NCBI RefSeq assembly: GCF_036237315.1
Contig: NZ_CP108356.1
Span: forward strand, 2,414,501 to 2,478,500
Length of the DNA: 64,000 bases
Direction: 5' to 3'
Origin: Streptomyces sp. NBC_01351
GTDB taxonomy: Bacteria; Actinomycetota; Actinomycetes; Streptomycetales; Streptomycetaceae
The notes beneath the pieces are model-generated. The model saw only the letters and a program-made list of their open reading frames with translations. It ran no database searches and had not been told where the DNA came from. Shown here piece after piece: positions 16,061 to 24,673 of this stretch. A program made the translations under genes and the position numbers. Each line of letters starts with the position of its first letter. Positions within the stretch are counted from its first letter, which is position 1.

Positions 16061-17223
16061 TACGCACCTGGGCGGAGCGCGTACGGCACGCCGATCCGCG
16101 CCTGCAGGACCTCGGCCTCACCCTGCTCGTGCAGCTGGCCTGCACGATGCCGTTCGTCGTACCGACCCAGCCCGGGGCCTCGCCGAAGAGCTGGCCCGCC
16201 TACCTAGTGACGGTGCTCGGCCTGCTGCCGCTGGTCTGGCGGCGACGGGCCCCTGTCACCGTGCTGGCGGCCATCGTCGCCTGCGGCTTCTACTACAACT
16301 TCGCGATGGACGGGCCGGGCCAGCCCCTGCCCTACGGACCCCTGATCGCCTTCTATACGGTGGCCGTGCTCAGCCCGCCGCGGACCAGGCTGGTGGTGAC
16401 CTCGGCAGTCCTCGTGTGCGCCCCCATCGCGGTGTTCGGGAACAGCAGGACGGCGAGAGAGCTGATCTTCACCCTGTTCGTCATCGGCGCGTCGTACGCC
16501 CTGGGGCGCTCGCAGCACACCCGGCAGGCGTACACCGCGGCCGTGGAGGACCGGGCGGCCCAGCTCGAACGGGCGAACCGGATCGAGGCGGAGCAGGCGG
16601 CCGCGCGCGAACGGGCCCGGATCGCCCGGGAGATGCACGACATCCTCTCGCACGCCGTCAGCATCATGATCGTGCAGGCCGAGGCCGGTCCGGTGGCCGT
16701 CCGCAAGGCTCCGGCCCGGGCCGAGGCCGCCTTCGAGGCGATCGCCGAGACGGGGCGGGACGCCATGGCGCAGCTGCGCACGATGCTGGGGGTGCTGCGG
16801 ACGGAGGAGGCCGCTCCACGTGCGCCGCAGGCCGGGATCGGGGCGCTGCCGACACTCCTGGACCGGGTGCGGGCCGGCGGACCGCGGGTGTCGTACGAGC
16901 GGACGGGCGAGGTGCGCGAGCTGCCGGCCGCGTTGGAGGCGACGGTGCACCGGGTGGTGCAGGAGGCCCTGACGAACGTGGTCAAGCACGCCGGCGCTTC
17001 GACGGTGGACGTACGCCTGGAGTACGGGGCCGCGGCCCTCACCGTCACGGTCACGGACGACGGGCGGGGTCCCGGCGGCGGCTCGGGCGGGCACGGGCTG
17101 ATCGGCATCCGTGAGCGGGCGGCGGCGCACGGCGGGACGGCCGAGTGCGGGCCGGGGCCGGACGGGCTCGGGTATGCGGTGCGGGTGGTCCTTGTAACCT
17201 CGCCGCAGGAGGTGGGGACTTGA
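16057..17223 (+). CDS. Sensor histidine kinase, NarL/HisKA_3 type
   Basis: The protein has 388 residues. Four to five hydrophobic segments fill about residues 20-160 and form a membrane-embedded sensor without a large extracellular loop. A coiled coil leads to the dimerisation box with phospho-acceptor His194 in REMHDILSHAVS. The HATPase domain shows VVQEALTNVVKHA and DDGRGPGGGSGGHGLIGI. The GTG start overlaps the GDPD stop, and its stop overlaps the regulator start, so all three are coupled. The signal is unknown. Confidence 0.92.
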   Translation: MIRTWAERVRHADPRLQDLGLTLLVQLACTMPFVVPTQPGASPKSWPAYLVTVLGLLPLVWRRRAPVTVLAAIVACGFYYNFAMDGPGQPLPYGPLIAFYTVAVLSPPRTRLVVTSAVLVCAPIAVFGNSRTARELIFTLFVIGASYALGRSQHTRQAYTAAVEDRAAQLERANRIEAEQAAARERARIAREMHDILSHAVSIMIVQAEAGPVAVRKAPARAEAAFEAIAETGRDAMAQLRTMLGVLRTEEAAPRAPQAGIGALPTLLDRVRAGGPRVSYERTGEVRELPAALEATVHRVVQEALTNVVKHAGASTVDVRLEYGAAALTVTVTDDGRGPGGGSGGHGLIGIRERAAAHGGTAECGPGPDGLGYAVRVVLVTSPQEVGT

Positions 17224-17894
17224 CGATCCGTGTGGTGGTGGCCGACGACCAGGAACTGGTGCGCAGCGGGTTCGCGATGATCCTCGACGCCCAGGACGAC
17301 ATCGAGGTCGTGGCGGAGGTCGGGGACGGCGCGGCGGCGGTGGAGGCGGTGCGCCGGCTCGCGCCCGAGGTGGCGCTGCTCGACATCCGGATGCCGTTGC
17401 TGGACGGCATCGAGGCGTGCCGGACGATCTCCGCCGAGAGCGCGTGCCGCACGGTGATGCTGACGACCTTCGACTCGGACGAGTACGTGTACGAGGCGCT
17501 GCACGCGGGGGCGAGCGGGTTCCTGCTGAAGGACGTGCGGCGGGACGATCTGGTGCACGCGGTGCGGGTGGCGGCGGCGGGCGAGTCCCTGCTGGCACCT
17601 TCGGTGGCGCGGCGGCTGATCGAGGAGTACACGGCGGTGACGGGCGCGGCGCGGCCTACGCTGGCGCCGGACCGGTTGGAGGTGCTGACGGCGCGGGAGC
17701 GGGAGACGCTGCTGCATCTGGGGCGGGGGCTGTCGAACGCAGAGATCGCGGCGGCGCTGGTGGTGAGCGAGCACACGGTGAAGTCGCACGTGGGGAACGT
17801 GCTGGCGAAGCTGGGGCTGCGGGACCGGATCCAGGCGGTGATCTGCGCGTACGAGACGGGCCTGATCGCGGCGGGTACTCCCTCTGGGGAGTGA
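17220..17894 (+). CDS. NarL/LuxR-family response regulator
   Basis: The protein has 224 residues. The receiver domain has the acidic pocket VADDQ, phospho-acceptor Asp55 in LLDIRMP, and Lys in LLKDVRRDD. The C-terminal LuxR helix-turn-helix is LTARERETLLHL followed by NAEIAAALVVSEHTVKSHV. The TTG start was chosen because AGGAGG lies seven to eight bases upstream and it overlaps the kinase stop. It is the cognate partner of the adjacent kinase. The serine hydrolase gene 150 bases downstream is a possible target. Confidence 0.93.
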   Translation: MTIRVVVADDQELVRSGFAMILDAQDDIEVVAEVGDGAAAVEAVRRLAPEVALLDIRMPLLDGIEACRTISAESACRTVMLTTFDSDEYVYEALHAGASGFLLKDVRRDDLVHAVRVAAAGESLLAPSVARRLIEEYTAVTGAARPTLAPDRLEVLTARERETLLHLGRGLSNAEIAAALVVSEHTVKSHVGNVLAKLGLRDRIQAVICAYETGLIAAGTPSGE

Positions 17895-18044
17895 GGGGAC
17901 GGCGTGTCGTATCCCTCTGGCCGGTGAGTTGTCGTACCGGAAAAGACCCCTCTTGATGGTGATCCTCAACTACCCATCTGACCTGCAGCATTGAGTCATC
18001 GGGGCCGCAGCGGCGGCCCGGTGGACTCAGAGGGGGATCCCATC

Positions 18045-19232
18045 ATGAAGGCTCGTACGCGCACGCTGATCGCCGCCGCCCTGGTCCTGGGCATCGCGTC
18101 CGGACCGGTCGTCGCGCACGCCGCTCCGGTCCCGGCCTCGGCGGGGGTCACCGCACCGGTCGTCTCGACCCCGCCGAATGCCGCGGCGCTGGAGCGGGCG
18201 ATCGCCGGGCTCGGTGCGGAGAACAAGGATGCCACGGCCGCCCTGGTGCGGGTGGGTGGTACCAGCGGGAGCTGGCGGGGCAGTTCCGGGGTCGCGGACA
18301 TCGTCACCGGGCGGGAGGCCGTCGAGCAGGGGCGCTTCCGGGCCGGTTCGGTGACCAAGACCTTCACCTCGGCCGTGGTGCTCCAGCTGGCGGCCGAGCG
18401 CCGGGTGGATCTGGACCGGCCGGTGCGGTCGTACCTTCCCGGCACGGTCCCCGCCGCCTACGGCACGGTCACCGTCCGGCAGTTGCTCAACTACACGAGC
18501 GGCATACCGGCGGCGGACGGCCCCGGGGAGTCGTTCGAGGCGCAGTGGGAGCACCGGTTCGATGTGACCGATCCGCTCGATCAGCTGGCCAATGCCTTCG
18601 CGAAGAATCCGGAGTTCACGCCGGGCTCGGCCCAGCACTACCTGAACATCAACTACACCCTGTTGGGCGTGCTCATAGAGAAGGTGACGGGCACCTCGTA
18701 CGAGGAGGCGGTCGCCCGGCGGATCCTGAAGCCGCTGGGGCTGCGCCAGACCTCGTTCCCGAGCCGGACGCAGACGAGGATCCACGGTCCGCACAACCGG
18801 GGCTACCAGGCGATACCGAAGGCAGACGGCTCCAGGGAGCTGCGGGACGTGACCGAGTGGAACTCCTCGGACCGGTGGGCGGCGGGGGACATCATCTCGA
18901 CCACAGCCGATCTGGAGCGGTTCACGACGGCCCTGTTCAGCGGGCGGATCGTTCCGAAGGCCCAGTTGGAGGAGATGTTCACGGTGCCCGCGGTGAAGAC
19001 CTTCGGCAGCACGAAGGACGCGACGCTGAGTGCGGGGATGGCCAAGCTCGTCCTGCCGGACGGCACGGTGGCGTGGGGCAAGACGGGCGGCCGGCACGGT
19101 TACAACACCGCGATAGGCGCGACCCGCGATCTGTCCCGCACCCTCGTCTACTCGGTCAACGCCACGAACGCCAAGGGCGAGGACATGAACCCGGTGGCAC
19201 TCGGCATCGTGATGGCGGCCTTCGCCAAGTAG
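18045..19232 (+). CDS. Secreted serine hydrolase, beta-lactamase/DD-peptidase family
   Basis: The protein has 395 residues with a Sec signal peptide of about 29 residues ending AHA. Active-site elements are SxxK in GSVTKTF, a YxN-like element in HYLNINYT, and HGYN in GGRHGYN taking the place of the KTG box. This is the class C beta-lactamase/D-aminopeptidase/esterase superfamily; the precise activity (DD-carboxypeptidase, esterase or lactamase) is not decided by sequence. ATG 18045 follows AGAGGGGG. It lies downstream of the two-component genes and may be under their control. Confidence 0.88.
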   Translation: MKARTRTLIAAALVLGIASGPVVAHAAPVPASAGVTAPVVSTPPNAAALERAIAGLGAENKDATAALVRVGGTSGSWRGSSGVADIVTGREAVEQGRFRAGSVTKTFTSAVVLQLAAERRVDLDRPVRSYLPGTVPAAYGTVTVRQLLNYTSGIPAADGPGESFEAQWEHRFDVTDPLDQLANAFAKNPEFTPGSAQHYLNINYTLLGVLIEKVTGTSYEEAVARRILKPLGLRQTSFPSRTQTRIHGPHNRGYQAIPKADGSRELRDVTEWNSSDRWAAGDIISTTADLERFTTALFSGRIVPKAQLEEMFTVPAVKTFGSTKDATLSAGMAKLVLPDGTVAWGKTGGRHGYNTAIGATRDLSRTLVYSVNATNAKGEDMNPVALGIVMAAFAK

Positions 19233-19697
19233 CTACGCGGGCGTCGCCTCGAGGCGCTTGATCATGCGGCGGAGTACCAGCAGGGGGATCACCCCGAAGA
19301 CGCCGAAGGCCATGTCGATGACGCTCCACCAGACGGGTATGCCGCGGATCGGTCCGCAGATCAGGGCCAGGGGGATCACGCCGGCGCAGGCGATCATGCC
19401 GGCTTCGACGATCCAGATGTTGCGGACCGGGTCGCGGTGGACTCCGTAGAAGAAGACGGCGATCACGAGGTGGGCGAAGGCGAGCCAGTCGGTGCCGTAG
19501 AGGAGGAAGGGGTATTCGGCATCGGCCCGCTCCAGCCCCTCGCCCACCCTGCGGAGCCATTCGTTGTCCACCAGGGCATTGGCCCACCGGAGTTCGCTGA
19601 CCAGGGGGAAGGCGGTGAGTCCGCTCAGCACGAGGCACACGAGAAACAGGGTCAGCCAGGCACGGATACGCCGCTGAAGGGCGCTTCTCTCGCTCAT
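19233..19697 (-). CDS. Small integral membrane protein, unknown function
   Basis: The 154-residue protein has four predicted membrane segments: LTLFLVCLVLSGLTAFPL, WLAFAHLVIAVFFYG, IVEAGMIACAGVIPLALI and WWSVIDMAFGVFGVIPLLVL. The C-terminus is basic. I do not recognise a characterised family. ATG 19697 was chosen because translation upstream of it would cross the twin operator palindromes; no good ribosome site is visible. Its stop lies directly against the end of the serine hydrolase gene. The strong operator suggests dedicated repression. Confidence 0.75.
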   Translation of the reverse strand: MSERSALQRRIRAWLTLFLVCLVLSGLTAFPLVSELRWANALVDNEWLRRVGEGLERADAEYPFLLYGTDWLAFAHLVIAVFFYGVHRDPVRNIWIVEAGMIACAGVIPLALICGPIRGIPVWWSVIDMAFGVFGVIPLLVLRRMIKRLEATPA

Positions 19698-19720
19698 GGA
19701 AGGAAGCGTACACCTGGAAT

Positions 19721-19754
19721 TGAACACGTTCAGCCAAATCTCTGAACGCGTTCA
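19721..19754. promoter_or_regulatory. Twin 12-bp palindromes, putative operator
   Basis: TGAACACGTTCA (19721-19732) and TGAACGCGTTCA (19743-19754) are near-identical palindromes whose centres are 22 bases apart, two turns of the helix. The second is perfect. Such paired sites are typical of TetR- or GntR-type repressors binding as two dimers on one face. They lie 24 bases upstream of the membrane protein gene and just past the 3' end of the second PotD-like gene. Confidence 0.65.
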
Positions 19755-19779
19755 ATTCATCCGGGCGGGCGGATCGCGG

Positions 19780-20958
19780 TCAGAGCCCGACGATCGCGTT
19801 CCAGCGCTTCGCGAAGGAGCGGCGCTCGGCCGTGGAGATGTCCCGGGCGACGACCAGGCGCCTGCGCATCTCGTCGTCGGGGAAGATCAGCGGGTTCTCG
19901 GCCAGTTCGGCGGTCTCCTGGTCGCCGGAGCCGGCCAGGACCTCGCGGGCGGCCGGGACCGGGCAGACGTAGTTGACGGCGGCGGCGAGCGACGCGGCCA
20001 CCTCCGGGTCGTAGTAGTGGTCGATCAGGGCCTCGGCATTGGCCTTGTGCCGGGCCAGGTTGGGGACGAGGAGGCTCTCGGCCCAGAGCTCACCTCCCTC
20101 TTCGGGGATGACGAACTCGATGTCGGGGTTGTCGGCCTGGAGCTGGATGGCGTCGCCGGAGTAGGCCTGGCAGGCCAGCACGTCGCCCTTGCTCAGGTCG
20201 GAGGTGTAGTCGTTGCCGGTGAAGCGGCGGATGTGCTTCTTGCGCACCAGCTCTTCGATCTGGTCGCAGCTCCGGTGGAAGTCGGCCTCGGTCCATCGGG
20301 TGACGTCCACGCCGTTGCCCTGCATCAGCAGGGAGTAGGACTCGTCGAGACCGGAGAAGAGGGTGACCTTGCCCGCCAGCTCCGGCCGCCACAAGTCCTT
20401 GACCGATTTGATCTCGCGGCCCAGGGCCTTGCGGTTGTAGGCGATGCCGGTGATCCCCGACTGCCAGGGGACGGTGTGCAGCCGGCCCTCGTCGAAGGCG
20501 GGGGAACGCAACTGCGGGTCCAGGTGCCTGGCCACATTGGACTGGGCCGAGCGGTCCATCTTCTGGGCCCAGCCCAGGTGGACGAAGCGGGCGGCCATCC
20601 AGTCGCTGACCACGACCAGGTCGTGGCCGGTCTCCTGGCGGTTCATCAGGGCCGGGCTGATCTTGCCGAAGAACTCGTCGTTGTCGTTGATCTCCTCGGT
20701 GTACCGGACCTCGATGCCGGTCCGCTCCGAGAAGGCGTCCAGGGTGGGCCGGCTCTCCTCGTCCTCCTCATCGGTGTCGATGTAGAGCGGCCAGTTGGAG
20801 AAGACCACGCTCTGGTCCCGCTCGGAGCGGTCCGTGCCCTGGCGCTGCCCCTCCGGGACGTAGGCGGCGGGCACACCACAGCCGGCGAGGGCGGTGACCA
20901 GGCCCGCGGCACCGAGGCCGCGCAGCGCGTCGCGGCGGGAGAAGTCGAGTCGAGGCAT
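19780..20958 (-). CDS. Polyamine-binding lipoprotein, PotD-like (copy 2, orphan)
   Basis: The 392-residue protein has a twin-arginine signal (FSRRDALRGLG) and lipobox LAGC near residue 27. It is a clear paralogue of the protein at 7.5-8.7 kb, sharing FSNWPLYID, VVVSDWMAAR and RRFTGNDYTSDLSKGD. No permease or ATPase gene is next to it, so it may deliver a different polyamine to the PotABC importer at 4.5-7.4 kb. ATG 20958 is preferred since it gives a normal signal peptide; another ATG at 21000 lies inside a long hairpin. Confidence 0.88.
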   Translation of the reverse strand: MPRLDFSRRDALRGLGAAGLVTALAGCGVPAAYVPEGQRQGTDRSERDQSVVFSNWPLYIDTDEEDEESRPTLDAFSERTGIEVRYTEEINDNDEFFGKISPALMNRQETGHDLVVVSDWMAARFVHLGWAQKMDRSAQSNVARHLDPQLRSPAFDEGRLHTVPWQSGITGIAYNRKALGREIKSVKDLWRPELAGKVTLFSGLDESYSLLMQGNGVDVTRWTEADFHRSCDQIEELVRKKHIRRFTGNDYTSDLSKGDVLACQAYSGDAIQLQADNPDIEFVIPEEGGELWAESLLVPNLARHKANAEALIDHYYDPEVAASLAAAVNYVCPVPAAREVLAGSGDQETAELAENPLIFPDDEMRRRLVVARDISTAERRSFAKRWNAIVGL

Positions 20959-20983
20959 GGCCAAAGCCTCAACCAACCCGAAA

Positions 20984-21018
20984 GGGCGGGCAATAGACAT
21001 GTTGTCTACTGCCCGCCC
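20984..21018 (-). terminator. Long hairpin between the dehydrogenase and potD-like genes
   Basis: GGGCGGGCA (20984-20992) pairs with TGCCCGCCC (21010-21018), and TAGACA (20994-20999) with TGTCTA (21003-21008), giving 15 pairs, one A-C mismatch and a three-base loop. In the minus direction it is followed by TTTCGGGTTGG rather than a clean T run. It could terminate dehydrogenase transcription, or lower or protect expression of the binding-protein cistron. Confidence 0.6.
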
Positions 21019-21037
21019 CTTGGGCGGTGTGCTGTGA

Positions 21038-22477
21038 TCAGCCGTCGAGCGAGGTCATGACGTGCTTGATGCGCGTGTAGTCCTCGAAGCCGTAGGCGGA
21101 GAGGTCCTTGCCGTAGCCGGACTTCTTGAAGCCACCGTGCGGCATCTCGGCGACGAGCGGGATGTGGGTGTTGATCCACACGCAGCCGAAGTCGAGGTTC
21201 TTGGACATCCGCATCGCGCGGCCGTGGTCCTTGGTCCACACGGAGGAGGCGAGGGCGAACTCGACGCCGTTCGCGTACTCCAGGGCCTGGGCCTCGTCCG
21301 TGAAGGACTGGACGGTGATGACGGGGCCGAAGACCTCGTTCTGGATGATCTCGTCGTCCTGCTTGAGGCCGGAGACGACGGTCGGGGCGTAGAAGTAGCC
21401 CTTGTCGCCGATCTGGTGGCCGCCCGCCTCGACCTTGGCGTGGGCGGGGAGCCGCTCGATGAAGCCCGCGACCTGCTTGAGCTGGTTCGGGTTGTTCAGC
21501 GGGCCGTACAGCACGTCCTCGTCGTCCGGCTGGCCGGTCTTGGTGTCGGCGGCGGCCTTGGCGAGCGCGGTCACGAACTCGTCGTGGATCGACTCGTGCA
21601 CGATCACGCGGGTGGCGGCGGTGCAGTCCTGGCCGGCGTTGAAGTAACCGGCGACCGCGATGTCCTCGACGGCCTTGGCGATGTCGGCGTCCTCGAAGAC
21701 GACGACGGGAGCCTTGCCGCCGAGCTCCAGGTGGACGCGCTTGACGTCCTTCGAGGCGCTCTCGGCGACCTGCATGCCGGCGCGCACCGAACCGGTGATG
21801 GAGGCCATCGCCGGGGTGTTGTGCTCGACCATCGCCTTGCCGGTCTCGCGGTCACCGCAGATGACGTTGAAGACGCCCTTGGGCAGGACCGAGTCGATGA
21901 TCTCCGCCATCAGGACGGTGGAGGCCGGCGTGGTGTCCGAGGGCTTGAGCACCACGGTGTTGCCCGCGGCGATGGCCGGCGCGAACTTCCACACGGCCAT
22001 CATCATCGGGTAGTTCCACGGCGCGACCTGGGCGCAGACACCGACGGGCTCACGGCGGATGATCGAGGTCATCCCCTCCATGTACTCGCCGGCCGAGCGG
22101 CCCTCCAGCAGTCGGGCGGCACCCGCGAAGAAGCGGATCTGGTCCACCATCGGCGGCAGCTCCTCGCTGGCCGTGAGGCCCAGCGGCTTGCCGGTGTTCT
22201 CCGACTCGGCGGCGACGAGCTCGTCCGCGCGCGCCTCGAAGGCGTCCGCGATCTTGAGCAGGGCCTTCTGGCGCTCCGACGGGGTGGTGTCGCGCCAGCC
22301 CGGGAAGGCGGCAGCGGCGGCGGCCATGGCCGCGTCGACGTCGACCTGGCCCGACAGCGGGGCCGTCGCGAAGGCTTCGCCGGTGGCGGGGTTGACCACC
22401 TCGGTGGTCCGCCCGTCGGCGGCGTCCTTGAACTCCCCGCCGATGTAGTTGCGCAGACGACGCAGTTCGGTGGTCAC
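21038..22477 (-). CDS. Gamma-aminobutyraldehyde-type dehydrogenase (copy 2)
   Basis: The 479-residue NAD-dependent aldehyde dehydrogenase has LELGGKAPVV, the catalytic cysteine in GQDCTAATR (about Cys285) and the APWNYP cofactor motif. Its closest look is to PatD/betaine-aldehyde dehydrogenases. With the neighbouring class III aminotransferase it could convert putrescine to aminobutyraldehyde and then GABA. GTG 22477 was preferred because AGGAG lies ten bases upstream; an in-frame GTG three codons earlier sits too close. It is divergent from the Lrp-type regulator gene across about 170 bases. Confidence 0.9.
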   Translation of the reverse strand: MTTELRRLRNYIGGEFKDAADGRTTEVVNPATGEAFATAPLSGQVDVDAAMAAAAAAFPGWRDTTPSERQKALLKIADAFEARADELVAAESENTGKPLGLTASEELPPMVDQIRFFAGAARLLEGRSAGEYMEGMTSIIRREPVGVCAQVAPWNYPMMMAVWKFAPAIAAGNTVVLKPSDTTPASTVLMAEIIDSVLPKGVFNVICGDRETGKAMVEHNTPAMASITGSVRAGMQVAESASKDVKRVHLELGGKAPVVVFEDADIAKAVEDIAVAGYFNAGQDCTAATRVIVHESIHDEFVTALAKAAADTKTGQPDDEDVLYGPLNNPNQLKQVAGFIERLPAHAKVEAGGHQIGDKGYFYAPTVVSGLKQDDEIIQNEVFGPVITVQSFTDEAQALEYANGVEFALASSVWTKDHGRAMRMSKNLDFGCVWINTHIPLVAEMPHGGFKKSGYGKDLSAYGFEDYTRIKHVMTSLDG

Positions 22478-22645
22478 TACAGCCACACTCCTGATCACAT
22501 GTCCAATGGTTGAGACGAATCCCAAGCCTAGCCTCTCGGCGGACGCTTTCGACAGACCCAGACGCCACGAACTACGAAATCAGTGAGATCCGGGTCGCCA
22601 AACAACGGATTCAATCGATTCCGCCTTGCGGAACAGACGACCCTC

Positions 22646-23149
22646 GTGCACAGTGAGGTCGTGGTCAGTCGAAGCGCAGATTCCAGGAACAGACAACCGT
22701 CCCCTTCGGTCGATGCTGTGTCCCTGGCGATCATCGAGCAACTGCAGGAGGACGGTCGCCGTCCCTATGCATCGATCGGCAAGGCCGTCGGCCTCTCCGA
22801 AGCGGCCGTACGCCAGCGCGTACAGAAGCTGCTCGACCAGGGCGTCATGCAGATCGTGGCCGTCACCGACCCGCTCACCGTGGGCCTGCGACGCCAGGCG
22901 ATGGTCGGCATCAACGTCGAGGGAGACCTCGACCCGGTGGCCGACGCACTGACAGCCATGGCCGAGTGCGAATACGTGGTGATGACCGCGGGATCGTTCG
23001 ACCTGATGGTGGAGATCGTCTGCGAGGACGACGACCACCTGCTTGAAACGATCAACAAGAAGATCCGCACGCTCCCCGGCGTGCGATCAACCGAAAGCTT
23101 CGTTTACCTGAAGCTCAAGAAGCAGACCTACATGTGGGGAACTCGATAG
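22646..23149 (+). CDS. Lrp/AsnC-family transcriptional regulator
   Basis: The protein has 167 residues from the chosen GTG. After a short basic N-terminus, the winged helix-turn-helix includes IIEQLQEDGRRPYASIGKAV and LSEAAVRQRVQKLL. A RAM effector-binding domain follows with GSFDLMVEIVCEDDDHLL. The start is unsure: the frame is open to 22583 and another GTG lies at 22661. It is divergent from the dehydrogenase and only four bases before the aminotransferase gene, so it is the probable local regulator of polyamine or GABA catabolism. Confidence 0.9.
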   Translation: MHSEVVVSRSADSRNRQPSPSVDAVSLAIIEQLQEDGRRPYASIGKAVGLSEAAVRQRVQKLLDQGVMQIVAVTDPLTVGLRRQAMVGINVEGDLDPVADALTAMAECEYVVMTAGSFDLMVEIVCEDDDHLLETINKKIRTLPGVRSTESFVYLKLKKQTYMWGTR

Positions 23150-23152
23150 CCC

Positions 23153-24514
23153 GTGAGCCAGGACCTCTCCAAGACCGCGTACGACCACCTGTGGATGCAC
23201 TTCACCCGCATGTCGTCGTATGAGAACGCACCCGTCCCCACCATCGTCCGGGGCGAGGGCACCTACATCTGGGACGACAAGGGCAAGCGCTACCTCGACG
23301 GTCTCGCCGGACTGTTCGTGGTCAACGCCGGTCACGGCCGCAAGGAACTGGCCGAGGTCGCCTACAAGCAGGCGCAGGAACTCGCGTTCTTCCCCATCTG
23401 GTCGTACGCGCACCCGAAGGCCGTCGAGCTCGCCCAGCGCCTGGCCGATTACGCCCCGGGCGACCTGAACAAGGTCTTCTTCACCACCGGTGGCGGCGAG
23501 GCCGTCGAGACCGCCTGGAAGCTCGCCAAGCAGTACTTCAAGCTGCAGGGCAAGCACACCAAGTACAAGGTCATCTCGCGTGCGGTCGCCTACCACGGCA
23601 CCCCGCAGGGCGCCCTGTCCATCACGGGTCTGCCGGCCCTGAAGGCCCCCTTCGAGCCGCTGGTTCCCGGCGCGCACAAGGTGCCGAACACCAACATCTA
23701 CCGCGCCCCGATCTACGGCGACGACCCCGAGGCCTTCGGCCGCTGGTGCGCCGACCAGATCGAGCAGGAGATCCTGTTCGAGGGCGCCGACACCGTCGCC
23801 GCCGTCTTCCTGGAGCCGGTGCAGAACGCCGGTGGCTGCTTCCCGCCGCCGCCCGGGTACTTCCAGCGGGTCCGCGAGATCTGCGACGAGTACGACGTAC
23901 TGCTGGTCTCCGACGAGACGATCTGCGCCTTCGGCCGTCTGGGCACGATGTTCGCCTGTGACAAGTTCGGCTACGTGCCGGACATGATCACCTGCGCCAA
24001 GGGCATGACCTCGGGCTACTCCCCGATCGGTGCCTGCATCATCTCGGACAAGCTCGCCGAGCCGTTCTACAAGGGTGACAACACCTTCCTGCACGGCTAC
24101 ACCTTCGGCGGACACCCGGTGTCCTCGGCGGTGGCGATCGCCAACCTCGACATCTTCGACAAGGAAGGCCTCAACCAGCACGTGCTGGACAACGAGGACG
24201 CCTTCCGCTCGACGCTGGAGAAGCTGCACGATCTGCCGATCGTCGGCGACGTCCGCGGCAACGGCTACTTCTACGGCATCGAGCTCGTCAAGGACAAGGT
24301 CACCAAGGAGTCCTTCACGGACGAGGAGACGGAGCGCGTGCTCTACGGCTTCCTCTCCAAGGCCCTGTTCGACGCCGGCCTGTACTGCCGCGCCGACGAC
24401 CGCGGTGACCCGGTCATCCAGCTGGCCCCGCCGCTGATCGCGGACCAGGGCACCTTCGACGAGATCGAAGGCATCCTGCGCTCGGTGCTCACCGAGGCGT
24501 GGACCAAGCTGTAA
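23153..24514 (+). CDS. Class III aminotransferase, putrescine/GABA type
   Basis: The 453-residue PLP enzyme has the cofactor lysine in CAKGMTSGYSPIGA (about Lys283), the TTGGGEAVETAWKLA phosphate-binding block and the SDETICAFGRLG aspartate region. The sequence fits the putrescine-pyruvate or omega-amino acid-pyruvate transaminase group. Product aldehydes would feed the dehydrogenases nearby. It starts at GTG 23153 four bases after the regulator stop and is followed by a strong terminator hairpin. Confidence 0.9.
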   Translation: MSQDLSKTAYDHLWMHFTRMSSYENAPVPTIVRGEGTYIWDDKGKRYLDGLAGLFVVNAGHGRKELAEVAYKQAQELAFFPIWSYAHPKAVELAQRLADYAPGDLNKVFFTTGGGEAVETAWKLAKQYFKLQGKHTKYKVISRAVAYHGTPQGALSITGLPALKAPFEPLVPGAHKVPNTNIYRAPIYGDDPEAFGRWCADQIEQEILFEGADTVAAVFLEPVQNAGGCFPPPPGYFQRVREICDEYDVLLVSDETICAFGRLGTMFACDKFGYVPDMITCAKGMTSGYSPIGACIISDKLAEPFYKGDNTFLHGYTFGGHPVSSAVAIANLDIFDKEGLNQHVLDNEDAFRSTLEKLHDLPIVGDVRGNGYFYGIELVKDKVTKESFTDEETERVLYGFLSKALFDAGLYCRADDRGDPVIQLAPPLIADQGTFDEIEGILRSVLTEAWTKL

Positions 24515-24525
24515 ATAGTCCGAAC

Positions 24526-24578
24526 CACACGGCCCGGATCCCCCGTTCGAGTGAGAACGCGGGGGTCCGGGCCGTGTG
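24526..24578 (+). terminator. Strong hairpin after the aminotransferase gene
   Basis: A 20-base left arm starting CACACGGCCCGG (24526-24545) pairs with a 19-base right arm ending GGGCCGTGTG (24560-24578); one base is bulged and the loop is about 14 bases. It begins 11 bases after the stop codon. There is no U tract, as is usual for streptomycete terminators. Confidence 0.75.
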
Positions 24579-24673
24579 CTGTCACCATCCAAGACGTTCA
24601 TCTCTTTACATCTCAGTGCGGCGCCAGTGACCGAAAGGGCTCCGCTTCGTTCCCCCGGACGGAGGTGTACGCC

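Noticed and set aside
22606..22623. GGATTCAATCGATTCC as an Lrp operator
   Set aside because: Only the central AATCGATT is a real palindrome; the flanks form direct rather than inverted repeats. Too weak without data.
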